The notes under the pieces are model-generated. The model did not search any database, was not told the DNA's origin, and worked only from the letters and a program-made list of their open reading frames with translations. The translations under genes and the position numbers were made by a program. From NCBI GenBank assembly GCA_049589355.1, contig JBAWAP010000437.1, positions 1 through 7,198 on the forward strand: DNA of 7,198 nucleotides, given 5' to 3'. Below are positions 1 to 5,866 of the stretch, piece by piece (position 1 is the first letter of the stretch; each line of letters begins with the position of its first letter). This DNA comes from JBAWAP01 sp049589355. Its GTDB lineage: Bacteria; Chloroflexota; Anaerolineae; VGOG01.

Positions 1-73
1 TGTGCTCTTGTTGAGCCAGCAACAGAGGGATGTCATCAACTCGTTCACTAATCACGGTAAGCATCTCGGTCAT
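1..73 (-). mobile_element. N-terminal fragment of a probable IS transposase (runs off the window)
   Basis: From an ATG at 71-73 the minus strand is open to the window edge for 24 codons, and the frame differs from that of the neighbouring TIR gene. The peptide starts MTEMLTVISERVDD and continues IPLLLAQQEH. The SERVDDIPLLLAQ pattern recalls the beginning of IS1634-like (DDE) transposases, which in that family is followed by a conserved helical N-terminal domain. That resemblance is from memory of the family and was not searched. A second in-frame ATG at 62-64 is an equally possible start, and neither has a convincing Shine-Dalgarno site. The fragment overlaps the last 26 bases of the TIR-NTPase gene, as expected if an element inserted into that gene's 3' end. 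Only the first tens of bases of the putative element are visible, so its far end, inverted repeats and intactness cannot be judged. Confidence 0.5.
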
Positions 74-2267
74 ACCGAGAGCTTACCACAATTCTCGAAA
101 CTTGTCCAAATTTGAGCGAACCAAAGGGATAGTTCTCACGTTCCTCGCTTCCGGTTGCGGCCTGAAACTCTCCTTCTGCCTCCCTGAACGCCCCATGGTA
201 GGCCAGCAGCCGGCCCAATTCCTCGTGGCCGAAGGCTTCCCGTAACTCGTCCCCGATTTCGCGGCACAGCTCAATGCTGTGCTGCAGGCTCTGCTCCGCC
301 GCCACGAGGTCGCCGAGGATGATTTGCTGTGTGGAGAGGTTCGCCAGGCCGGTGGCAACTCCTTCCTTGCCGCCTCGTTTCTCATCAACTTCATTGCTCA
401 TCTTGAACAGCGATACGGCGCGGCGGGACTGGCCAGAGAGGCAGTAGGAGTTCGCCAGGCCGTTAAGCGTCCAAGTCTGCCAAGCCTCCTCCTTCAGCTG
501 GGGTGGTTTGTCTTCGCCATCGGTAAAGAGGGCACACATGAGCTCGATGCGAGTCTGGTGTACGCCAAAACGGTAGTAAAGCGGCTCGTTGAGTCGATCA
601 TGAAATAGCCGCACTGCCTCGTCATAGTGGCCAGTTCGGACGGTGTGGTGGTAGAGTTCGATTACTGGGGCCAGATCGGCGACCGATTCGGCTGCCCCTG
701 TATCCACCCTGTCCGCCAGTGGGCGGAAGTAATTCACCAGTCGGGCGTGAGTGCCGAGCTTGTCTTCCAATCGTCCATAGACATAGCGGCGCACTATGGG
801 GTGAAAATCGAGGGTTTGCTGCTCCCGGTCCCACATCACCCAGCGGTCTTCCTCCAAGCGCCGTAGGCTGACTGACAACTCAGCATCTGACCAGTCGCCC
901 GCCAGGAACCTGGCTACTTCCATCGAGGCTTTCCCTCGCAACGCGGCTAACGCGCTGAGAAACTGCGCCAGTTCATGCGGCAGCGTCTCGTAGGCCCGTT
1001 CCAAGATGTGATGTTGGCGTGCCTTAAGGTCGGCAGTCACATCGTAGCGTGGGGCCTGCCGGACGTCGTCGGGTTGGTGGATGTCGTAGTGCAGCACCTC
1101 GACCAGCTTCGATAGGCTCAGTGGGTGGAAACCATACACCGCGGCCGTATCCCGTAGCTCGCGGCTCGTTCCCTTGACTCCACTGGTCCGCAGGTAAGCG
1201 ACCGCATCGGCGGGGTTTAGCCCCGTCAACTCCATAAGCAGCCAGCCTGCTAGCCTGTCCAGCTCTTCGGGTACAAAGCGGCTGATGAGAAGGGTCTTAC
1301 TGGCATCGCCGGCCACAAGCGAGTGCAGGAACCGGACCGTCGGCCACTCGATGCACCGCCGTTCACCTGGTCCTAACTCCTCTGCCGTCCGCTCCGGTAG
1401 AAGCGCCGCATCTGCCGCAGCATAGGCACACAGCAACCGCTCGAAGCCATCCAGCACTAGCAGGACGCGCTGCTCAGAGAGACGCTGTGTCAGTGCCGTC
1501 ACGGGATCGCTGACGGCAGACACACCCAAGTAGGCGCTGAGATCCTCCAGGAACCGCTGGAAGCTGACCTCTCCTTCATAGAATGACCACTGGAAGATGC
1601 CGCTCAAACCGAGGGCTTCCTGCTCAGATACCACCCGCCTCTGTAGCCAAGCCCACGCCAGGCTCGATTTTCCCATCCCGCCGATGGCCACTAGACAGCA
1701 CATAGGCGGACTATCGTTATCCTTCAGCCAGGCATCGAGCTGGCCCATCTCAGCCTGGCGGCCGGTCCAGTGCTTTGGCGTTGGGTAGGGGTGGGCGAGG
1801 TAGGGTTTGAGGGCAGATCGGCGCAGGGGAGCGCCCTTCTGCTCGGGCATAGGCTCACCGCGGATAGCCGCTACTAGCCGCTGGAACTGGAAGCCCCGCT
1901 CGTCTTCGCAGGTGAAGTCGAGATGGGTGAGGAAGCGGATGCGCAAGGGCAGCTCGCACTTCTTGAGCACGAGGGGAAGCAGACGACGTTGTCGAGCAGC
2001 GGGGTCGAGAGTCTGGAGCATAAGGTTCTCGAACTCCGCCCATTCACTAGCTAGGTAATCGGGCGTGAGGACAAGAGCAGTCTTGCGGCTGGTCTTGACC
2101 GCTCGCTCCATCTCGGTGACGCTGGGCGCGCCCGGCTCGAAGCATTCGCGGTCAATGCACATTCGCAGATCCTCCTGCTTTAGCCGCGGCACCAGCCAGT
2201 TCCACACCCACTCGTCGTCGTAATGGCTATAGCTGATAAAGACATCGTATTGGAAGGCGGTCTTCAT
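48..2267 (-). CDS. TIR domain / STAND (NB-ARC-like) NTPase / TPR protein, probably 3'-truncated
   Basis: Predicted signalling NTPase of 739 residues. Residues 6-135 are a TIR domain: DVFISYSHYDDEW (8-20) is the box-1 strand, and Glu80 in SEWAEFE fits the catalytic glutamate of NAD-cleaving TIR domains. A STAND/NB-ARC module follows, with an entry motif HWTGRQAEM (167-174), Walker A AIGGMGKSS with Lys200, Walker B RVLLVLDGFE with Asp273, a sensor-like TLLISR (325-330), and a GFHPLSL motif (379-385) like the GLPL box. A winged-helix-like part ends with HPIVRRYVY (489-497). TPR-like helices span about 540-705. Family members couple ligand sensing by the C-terminal repeats to TIR-driven NAD depletion, so an antiphage or abortive-infection role is inferred, not shown. 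The ATG has a strong GGAGGT site 7 bases upstream. The last 30 or so residues (SLKFGQVSRIVVSS and on) do not look like TPR and probably derive from an inserted element. No partner gene is adjacent. Confidence 0.88.
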   Translation of the reverse strand: MKTAFQYDVFISYSHYDDEWVWNWLVPRLKQEDLRMCIDRECFEPGAPSVTEMERAVKTSRKTALVLTPDYLASEWAEFENLMLQTLDPAARQRRLLPLVLKKCELPLRIRFLTHLDFTCEDERGFQFQRLVAAIRGEPMPEQKGAPLRRSALKPYLAHPYPTPKHWTGRQAEMGQLDAWLKDNDSPPMCCLVAIGGMGKSSLAWAWLQRRVVSEQEALGLSGIFQWSFYEGEVSFQRFLEDLSAYLGVSAVSDPVTALTQRLSEQRVLLVLDGFERLLCAYAAADAALLPERTAEELGPGERRCIEWPTVRFLHSLVAGDASKTLLISRFVPEELDRLAGWLLMELTGLNPADAVAYLRTSGVKGTSRELRDTAAVYGFHPLSLSKLVEVLHYDIHQPDDVRQAPRYDVTADLKARQHHILERAYETLPHELAQFLSALAALRGKASMEVARFLAGDWSDAELSVSLRRLEEDRWVMWDREQQTLDFHPIVRRYVYGRLEDKLGTHARLVNYFRPLADRVDTGAAESVADLAPVIELYHHTVRTGHYDEAVRLFHDRLNEPLYYRFGVHQTRIELMCALFTDGEDKPPQLKEEAWQTWTLNGLANSYCLSGQSRRAVSLFKMSNEVDEKRGGKEGVATGLANLSTQQIILGDLVAAEQSLQHSIELCREIGDELREAFGHEELGRLLAYHGAFREAEGEFQAATGSEERENYPFGSLKFGQVSRIVVSSRYDRDAYRD

Positions 2268-2333
2268 CGCTACCTCCTACTCAATTGGCGAGCACTACAC
2301 CTTGGAAAGGCAATGGCACTGGCTTTTCAGGCC

Positions 2334-2469
2334 GCCCGACGATGAAGTCGTCGGGCTACGGAGCAGCGGGTGATAAATCACCCTTGAACGGTAGGTCCCT
2401 CAATGTTCCGGGCGATAAGCCCGAGTTCATCGGGCGCTGTTTCGTAGCACGGGCACTTCATGCCCGTGC
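2334..2469. repeat. 136-bp cluster of hairpins, possible non-autonomous palindromic element
   Basis: The gap between the dehydrogenase stop and the TIR gene start holds a run of short perfect hairpins. H1 (2334-2356) has 9-bp arms GCCCGACGA/TCGTCGGGC with loop TGAAG. H2 (2368-2383) is GGGTGATAAATCACCC. H3 (2409-2423) is CGGGCGATAAGCCCG; its right arm can instead pair in H3b (2419-2435, GCCCGA/TCGGGC, loop GTTCA). H4 (2447-2469) has 9-bp arms GCACGGGCA/TGCCCGTGC with loop CTTCA. Read on the other strand, H4 has the same TGAAG loop as H1 and is followed by CTACGAAACAGC where H1 is followed by CTACGGAGCAGC. The element is thus bounded by two inverted related hairpins. It could act as a terminator or mRNA stabiliser between the two co-directional genes, or be a MITE/REP-like unit. 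No protein-coding content is supported here. Confidence 0.75.
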
Positions 2470-2510
2470 GGGCGGGCTCACCTGTGAACTCCCATAAACC
2501 AATCCGCTGC

Positions 2511-3512
2511 CTACTCGGAAATCTCCAACACCGCCGCACCGCGCACTTGCCTGTCCTTCAGGCGCTGCAAGACGCGATTGGCCTCGGCCAGGGGGTATAC
2601 CTCGACCTCGGTGTGGATGGGGATCTGGGCTGCCAGTTGCAGCAGCTCCTCCGCATCCTGGCGAGTCAGGTTGGCCACGCTGCGCAGGGTGCGCTCGTGG
2701 TAGATGAGGCTGTATTTCATCTCCGGGATGGGGCTCGTATGGATGGCGTTGATGGCCACTGTGCCTCCCTTTCGCAGCGCCCGCAGCGCCTCCAGCACGA
2801 TCCAGCCCGCCGGGGCGAAGGTGATGGCGCTATCCAACGGGGCCGGCGGATCGTCCCTGGCGTCCCCAACCCACGCTGCGCCTAGCTCGCGCGCATGCTG
2901 TTTATGCTCCTCACCGCGGGTGAAGACGAACACCTCGCATCCCCAGTGACGCGCCACCTGGATGGTCACGTGGGCCGAGGCCCCGAAGCCGTACAGCCCC
3001 AATCGCTCCCCCGGCCGGATTTCGCTCAGTTGCAGAGACCGGTAGCCGATGACGCCTGCACACAGCAAGGGGGCGGCCTGCAGGTCAGGGAAGCCGGAGG
3101 GGATAGGATAAGCGAAGGCGGCGGGGACGACGGTGTACTGAGCGTAGCCTCCATCGGCGTGGAGCCCCGTAAAGCGAGCCTGGTCGCACAAGTTCTCCAA
3201 GCCCCGCCGGCAGAAGTCGCATTGTCCACAACTGGAGTAGAGCCAGGCCACGCCGACGCGATCCCCCAGATGGAAGTGGGTCACGTTGGCTCCTAGTTGA
3301 TCCACCGCCCCCACGATCTGATGGCCGGGGATGACCGGCAGCTTGGGCAGGTCCAGCTCCCCCTCCACAGTGTGCAGATCGGTGTGGCAGACGCCGCAAG
3401 CTCGGACTTTGATGCGGATTTCATCCGGCCCAGGCATCGGCGCCGGCACCTCCATTGCCTCCAGTGGGTGCTCCTCAATTGGTCGAGCCTCTCTTAGAAT
3501 CATGGCTTTCAT
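2511..3512 (-). CDS. Zinc-dependent alcohol dehydrogenase family protein (MDR superfamily)
   Basis: Cytoplasmic NAD(P)-dependent medium-chain dehydrogenase of 333 residues, full length for the family. The GroES-like N-terminal half carries the catalytic zinc site: Cys42 in GVCHTDLH, His64 in PGHQIVG, and Cys151 in LLCAGVIGY. Structural zinc ligands are Cys95, Cys98, Cys101 and Cys109 (CGQCDFC then LENLC). The Rossmann part has GLYGFGASAH (172-181) as the dinucleotide-binding turn. The residue after the zinc histidine is Gln instead of the usual Glu, which I believe occurs in the AdhA-like (TIGR02822-type) subgroup that this protein resembles overall. Substrate is not determinable from sequence; interconversion of a primary alcohol or aldehyde is the likely reaction. 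An AGAGGAG site lies 6 bases before the ATG. It is co-directional with the CinA-like gene upstream, but a 128-base repeat-containing gap makes joint transcription uncertain. Confidence 0.92.
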   Translation of the reverse strand: MKAMILREARPIEEHPLEAMEVPAPMPGPDEIRIKVRACGVCHTDLHTVEGELDLPKLPVIPGHQIVGAVDQLGANVTHFHLGDRVGVAWLYSSCGQCDFCRRGLENLCDQARFTGLHADGGYAQYTVVPAAFAYPIPSGFPDLQAAPLLCAGVIGYRSLQLSEIRPGERLGLYGFGASAHVTIQVARHWGCEVFVFTRGEEHKQHARELGAAWVGDARDDPPAPLDSAITFAPAGWIVLEALRALRKGGTVAINAIHTSPIPEMKYSLIYHERTLRSVANLTRQDAEELLQLAAQIPIHTEVEVYPLAEANRVLQRLKDRQVRGAAVLEISE

Positions 3513-3518
3513 GGAAGA

Positions 3519-3525
3519 CTCCTCT
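3519..3525 (-). promoter_or_regulatory. Ribosome binding site of the alcohol dehydrogenase gene
   Basis: On the minus strand AGAGGAG lies 6 bases before the ATG at 3510-3512 and fixes that start. Part of the site falls in a small dyad, TCTGA-GAGT-TCAGA (3523-3536), that abuts the 15-bp palindrome at 3534-3548. The transcript could therefore fold close to or across the site; whether this affects translation is inference. Confidence 0.6.
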
Positions 3526-3533
3526 GAGAGTTC

Positions 3534-3548
3534 AGACCTCCGAGGTCT
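3534..3548. repeat. 15-bp palindrome, copy 1 (AGACCTC-C-GAGGTCT)
   Basis: Perfect 7-bp arms AGACCTC/GAGGTCT around a single central C. It lies 22 bases upstream of the dehydrogenase start codon. The second copy at 3616-3630 has the same arms with a central G, so the two copies are exact reverse complements of each other. A similar palindrome recurs in Chloroflexota-like genomes as far as I recall, but its function is not known to me. Confidence 0.75.
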
Positions 3549-3615
3549 CTACAGGGCGGTTTTGTCCGGCGAGTTGTCCACAAAAGCAGCAACTTGTCGT
3601 TGAAAAGCCATCCTC
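3549..3615. other. Intergenic spacer between the two inverted palindromes
   Basis: These 67 bases lie between the CinA-like and dehydrogenase genes and are bounded by the palindromes. I see no coding potential and no convincing -35/-10 pair on the minus strand, so how the dehydrogenase gene is transcribed is unclear: read-through from the CinA-like operon is possible. Confidence 0.4.
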
Positions 3616-3630
3616 AGACCTCGGAGGTCT
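3616..3630. repeat. 15-bp palindrome, copy 2 (AGACCTC-G-GAGGTCT)
   Basis: Same arms as the copy at 3534-3548 with the central base complemented, giving an inverted pair separated by 67 bases. It begins 10 bases after the stop codon end of the CinA-like gene. In the transcript it would form a short hairpin without a U tract, so it is not a typical intrinsic terminator. The 67 bases between the copies hold no recognisable gene or clear promoter. Confidence 0.75.
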
Positions 3631-3640
3631 AACCACAAGT

Positions 3641-4453
3641 TCACCTGATAGAGATGATGCTGATGCCCGCATCGGCCAGACCTCGTTTTAACTCGCCCAA
3701 AGCCTTTTCGATGGCTGCCTCTACTTGGCCCTGATCGGACCCGGCCAGGGAGAGGATGATGGGTATTTTCTTCTCAGGGCGGAAGGGCGGGGCCATAGAC
3801 TTGACGTAAACGTCAGAATGTTCCTCTGCCACCTTGTTCACGATGGGGGCCAGGATGGATTCGTCTCCACAACGGACGGTGACGATCTTCTCGATGAATA
3901 CGCTCTCGCCCAATAGCTCCTTGAGGAACGGCTGCAAAGAGGCGGTGAAGATGCCTTTCAGTTCCTCCGGGACGCCGGGGAGGGAGATGATGGTGCTGTC
4001 CCCAACTTTGAGGACAACCCCCGGCGCGGTGCCAACGGGGTTGTACAAAGGCTGAGCCCCACGGGGCAGGACGGCCATCTTCCGCCGCTCCTGGCTGAGT
4101 TCAGTAGATTCGACATAACCTTGCTTCGCCAACTCGACATATTTAGCGCGCACCAGGGCCAGGGCCTCTGCGCTGAGCTCCAGCGGCACGTCGAGGGCCT
4201 GGGCCACAGCGCTCAGGGTCATATCGTCGGCGGTGGGGCCCAGGCCGCCGGTGGTGATGACCACGTCCTCACCTCGGGCCAGCGCCCCGCCGATCTCGGT
4301 AGCGATGACCTCGACGTCGTCCTCGACCATCACTGCGCGGCGCACCCTCCCGCCCAGCCCTGTGATCCTCTTGCACAGCCAGTTGGTGTTAGTGTCCAGC
4401 ACGTCGCCGAGCAGTAACTCGTTGCCTACGGCAACGATTTCGACATTGGTCAT
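3641..4453 (-). CDS. Stand-alone CinA N-terminal (MoCF-biosynthesis / COG1058) domain protein
   Basis: Cytoplasmic protein of 270 residues. It begins EIVAVGNELLLGDVLDTN (5-22), the typical opening of the CinA/MoaB-like fold, and has the signature TTGGLGPTADDMT (67-79), NPVGTAPG (139-145 region) and LPGVPEE (158-164). In full-length CinA this domain is associated with ADP-ribose pyrophosphatase activity in NAD salvage, and a C-terminal domain deamidates NMN. That C-terminal deamidase domain is absent here: the protein stops after a CinA KH-like region, whereas full CinA is about 410 residues. Such single-domain versions are normal in several lineages, so this is not obviously a broken gene. 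The ATG overlaps the stop of the upstream gene as ATGA, with GGGGAGGG just upstream, implying translational coupling to the small membrane protein. The old 'competence-damage inducible' label should not be read as evidence for competence. Confidence 0.9.
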   Translation of the reverse strand: MTNVEIVAVGNELLLGDVLDTNTNWLCKRITGLGGRVRRAVMVEDDVEVIATEIGGALARGEDVVITTGGLGPTADDMTLSAVAQALDVPLELSAEALALVRAKYVELAKQGYVESTELSQERRKMAVLPRGAQPLYNPVGTAPGVVLKVGDSTIISLPGVPEELKGIFTASLQPFLKELLGESVFIEKIVTVRCGDESILAPIVNKVAEEHSDVYVKSMAPPFRPEKKIPIILSLAGSDQGQVEAAIEKALGELKRGLADAGISIISIR

Positions 4454-4755
4454 GAGCCCTCCCCAATGGCGGCGCGCCCTCTGGCGACAAGGGCGCTCAG
4501 ACCCTGCAGCAGGCTGTAGAAGTTGATGGCCCAGCCGACGCCCAGGACGCGGTCGGTGAAGAGGCGAGGCTCGTCAGGGTTCCAGTAGGCCTCGCGCAGT
4601 CGCTCCAGGGTGGGCATACGGAAATCGTAGGGCACAAACCCGGCAACCCGCCCGTGCCAGGTGCGCTCCTCAGGGGGCTTTTGTAGCTCCTGGTAAATGG
4701 CCGCAGCGATCAAACCCATGCTAATCCCCATCATAAATTGCCTAAATCTCTTCAT
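4450..4755 (-). CDS. Small membrane-anchored protein with DUF5808-like C-terminal motif
   Basis: Protein of 101 residues starting MKRFRQFMMGISMG. I chose the ATG at 4753-4755 because GAGGAGGAG sits 4 bases upstream; longer starts at 4770 or 4824 lack a ribosome site, and the 4824 start would overlap the promoter. A single hydrophobic helix (about residues 7-22, FMMGISMGLIAAAIY) follows basic residues, suggesting an N-terminal membrane anchor with the rest cytoplasmic. The C-terminal half contains YWNPDEPRLF and RVLGVGWAINF, which match my memory of the DUF5808 pattern (NPDDPRLF...GIGWTLNF). Its function is unknown. It is the first gene of a two-gene operon with the CinA-like gene (4-base ATGA overlap) and has a sigma70-like promoter at 4824-4852. 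Confidence 0.8.
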   Translation of the reverse strand: MKRFRQFMMGISMGLIAAAIYQELQKPPEERTWHGRVAGFVPYDFRMPTLERLREAYWNPDEPRLFTDRVLGVGWAINFYSLLQGLSALVARGRAAIGEGS

Positions 4756-4823
4756 CGCTCTCCTCCTCATGCCCAAGTTCGAGGTGCGCCCAGGCGACCT
4801 CGCTTGTCTCGGTGCTTCAGCCA

Positions 4824-4852
4824 ATTTTATCCCTTATCAACCGAATAGTCAA
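4824..4852 (-). promoter_or_regulatory. Sigma70-like promoter for the small membrane protein and CinA-like operon
   Basis: On the minus strand TTGACT (4847-4852) and TAAAAT (4824-4829) are separated by exactly 17 bases, each matching the consensus at 5 of 6 positions. Transcription would start near 4817, leaving a leader of about 60 bases before the start codon at 4755. The -35 box directly abuts the heptamer array. Confidence 0.65.
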
Positions 4853-4853
4853 G

Positions 4854-4925
4854 ATCAGTGACCAGTGATCAGTAATCAGTGAGCAGTACACACACTGATC
4901 ACTGATTACTGACAACTGATCACTG
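4854..4925. repeat. Inverted heptamer array (ATCAGTG-type), 32-bp hairpin arms
   Basis: The left half reads as five consecutive heptamers: ATCAGTG, ACCAGTG, ATCAGTA, ATCAGTG, AGCAGTA. After CACACA-like bases the right half gives their reverse-complement type: ACTGATC, ACTGATT, ACTGACA, ACTGATC, ACTG. Arms 4856-4887 and 4894-4925 match at 28 of 32 positions with a 6-base ACACAC loop. The array fills the space between two divergent -35 boxes. It is followed by five T's (4927-4931), but no upstream gene reads into it from the left, so a terminator role is unlikely. Confidence 0.8.
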
Positions 4926-4929
4926 CTTT

Positions 4930-4958
4930 TTGCGCTTTGCGTTTAGCGATGATATAAT
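4930..4958 (+). promoter_or_regulatory. Sigma70-like promoter of the MoaD-family gene
   Basis: A perfect TATAAT (4953-4958) lies 17 bases after a weak -35 element TTGCGC (4930-4935). The predicted transcript starts near 4965, giving a leader of about 20 bases that holds GAGGT (4973-4977) 6 bases before the ATG. The -35 element sits just past the right arm of the heptamer hairpin. Confidence 0.6.
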
Positions 4959-4983
4959 CAGAGGCGTGTGCTGAGGTCGAGCT

Positions 4984-5259
4984 ATGAGGGTGAAAATCTT
5001 CGCTATGCTGAGGCAGCTCGTTGGGGCGAAGGAAATAGAGGTGGGTCTGGAAGGCGATGATACGGTGGGGAGTGTGCTTGCCAGGCTCGTGGCCGACTAT
5101 CCCGCCCTTGGGGAGCGCATTTTCGACGACGATGGCCACCTTCAGCCTATCATCAACGTCTTTGTCAACGGACGAAGCATAAACTTCTTGGACGGGCTCA
5201 ATACCAGTCTTAACGAAGGCGATGTGCTGGCCATTTTCCCACCAGTGGCCGGCGGCTAA
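4984..5259 (+). CDS. MoaD/ThiS-family ubiquitin-like sulfur carrier
   Basis: Protein of 91 residues with a beta-grasp pattern: strand MRVKIFAMLRQLVG (1-14), helix TVGSVLARLVADYP (27-40), strand IINVFVNGRSI (56-66), then NEGDVLAIFPPVAGG at the C terminus. The free terminal Gly-Gly is the defining functional feature: it is adenylated by an E1-like enzyme and converted to a thiocarboxylate that donates sulfur. In MoaD this serves molybdopterin synthesis with MoaE. The length and the VAGG end fit the MoaD group (archaeal-type, TIGR01687-like) better than ThiS. The sequence needs no processing to expose GG. No moaE, moeB or thiF-like partner is in the window, so the pathway assignment (molybdenum/tungsten cofactor versus another sulfur transfer) is open. 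It has its own promoter and is convergent with the DUF2148 gene. Confidence 0.9.
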   Translation: MRVKIFAMLRQLVGAKEIEVGLEGDDTVGSVLARLVADYPALGERIFDDDGHLQPIINVFVNGRSINFLDGLNTSLNEGDVLAIFPPVAGG

Positions 5260-5306
5260 CGATGCCCGGGCGAATGCAAAGTTGATGGTCAGAAGCGATA
5301 CATTTG

Positions 5307-5840
5307 CTATCTATCGAAGTAGATGCTCTTGCCCGTGGCTGACAGGGGTATGCCCATCACGAAATCGGCGTCAATGAGGCCCATCTCTCGGGCCACCACT
5401 CCAACGCGATACATAATGCGGTTGTCCACGTTGAGCAGGCTGGCCGTCTTGACGGCCGAGCCAAGGGCGATGCCCATGTCCAGCAGGCGATAAGCACACT
5501 GGGGGCCCTTGAACTCCCCCTCGTGGGTGTTGGGCTTAAGGCACTTGTCGAAGCCACAGGCCCCGCAGTTGAGGCCCACTGGCTTGGCGTTCTTGATGCC
5601 GATGAGGAGCACGGCAGTGGAGTCCCGCACGTTGGCCCCGTCGCGGTCGAAGTTCTTCTTGCCCGTCCGCTCCCCGAATTCGACCATCTTCTCGGCCAGC
5701 CTCTTGAGATCATCGCCTTCGATGATCTTGGTCACCACAAAGTCCTGGCCTGCCGATTTGGGGGCCGTGCGGGCCGAGATGGCCATCAGCTCGACGACTG
5801 CTCTTATACTTCGGCTCAGCTCAGTACAGGGCTCGTTCAT
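5307..5840 (-). CDS. DUF2148 (COG4739) ferredoxin-domain protein
   Basis: Protein of 177 residues. The hallmark is a cysteine cluster Cys92-x2-Cys95-x4-Cys100-x14-Cys115 in NCGACGFDKC and GPQCAYRLLDMGIALGSA, which suits an iron-sulfur cluster and is the conserved core of COG4739. The N-terminal ALR-rich helix and FVVTKIIEGDDL (35-45) and the C-terminal MGLIDADFVMGIPLSATGK (153-171) are also typical of the family. No catalytic role is established to my knowledge; an electron-transfer or redox-enzyme function is inferred. No signal peptide or membrane helix is seen, so it should be cytoplasmic. An AAGGAG site lies about 9-10 bases before the ATG. It is divergent from the membrane-protein gene with 91 bases between the start codons, and convergent with the MoaD-family gene (47-base gap without a clear terminator). 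Confidence 0.88.
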   Translation of the reverse strand: MNEPCTELSRSIRAVVELMAISARTAPKSAGQDFVVTKIIEGDDLKRLAEKMVEFGERTGKKNFDRDGANVRDSTAVLLIGIKNAKPVGLNCGACGFDKCLKPNTHEGEFKGPQCAYRLLDMGIALGSAVKTASLLNVDNRIMYRVGVVAREMGLIDADFVMGIPLSATGKSIYFDR

Positions 5841-5866
5841 GATGCTGATCTCCTTTCAATTCGTAG

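Noticed and set aside
83..394. 103-residue minus-strand open frame near the TIR gene end
   Set aside because: Out of frame with the TPR helices and without repeat pattern; it does not restore the missing C-terminal TPRs, so a simple frameshift is not supported.
2334..2469. CRISPR array or tRNA-like gene
   Set aside because: The hairpins are unequal, partly inverted and without regular spacers, and no cloverleaf or anticodon arm can be drawn.
2460..2885. 141-residue plus-strand open frame
   Set aside because: It lies antisense to the alcohol dehydrogenase gene, whose zinc and Rossmann motifs are intact, and it has no family features or ribosome site.
2895..3296. 133-residue plus-strand open frame
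   Set aside because: Antisense shadow of the dehydrogenase in GC-rich DNA; no recognisable domain.
4756..4824. Longer start for the small membrane protein
   Set aside because: The added 23 residues are Arg/Pro-rich, lack a ribosome site and reach into the -10 box; the ATG at 4755 has GAGGAGGAG just upstream.
4854..4925. CRISPR-like array
   Set aside because: Units are 7 bases, contiguous and without spacers, and the second half is inverted.
4906..5139. 77-residue minus-strand open frame
   Set aside because: It overlaps the MoaD-family gene and its promoter and ends in the heptamer array; composition shows no protein character.
5260..5306. Terminator between the MoaD-family and DUF2148 genes
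   Set aside because: Only a weak GCAAA/TTTGC pairing is present, with no GC-rich stem or T run.
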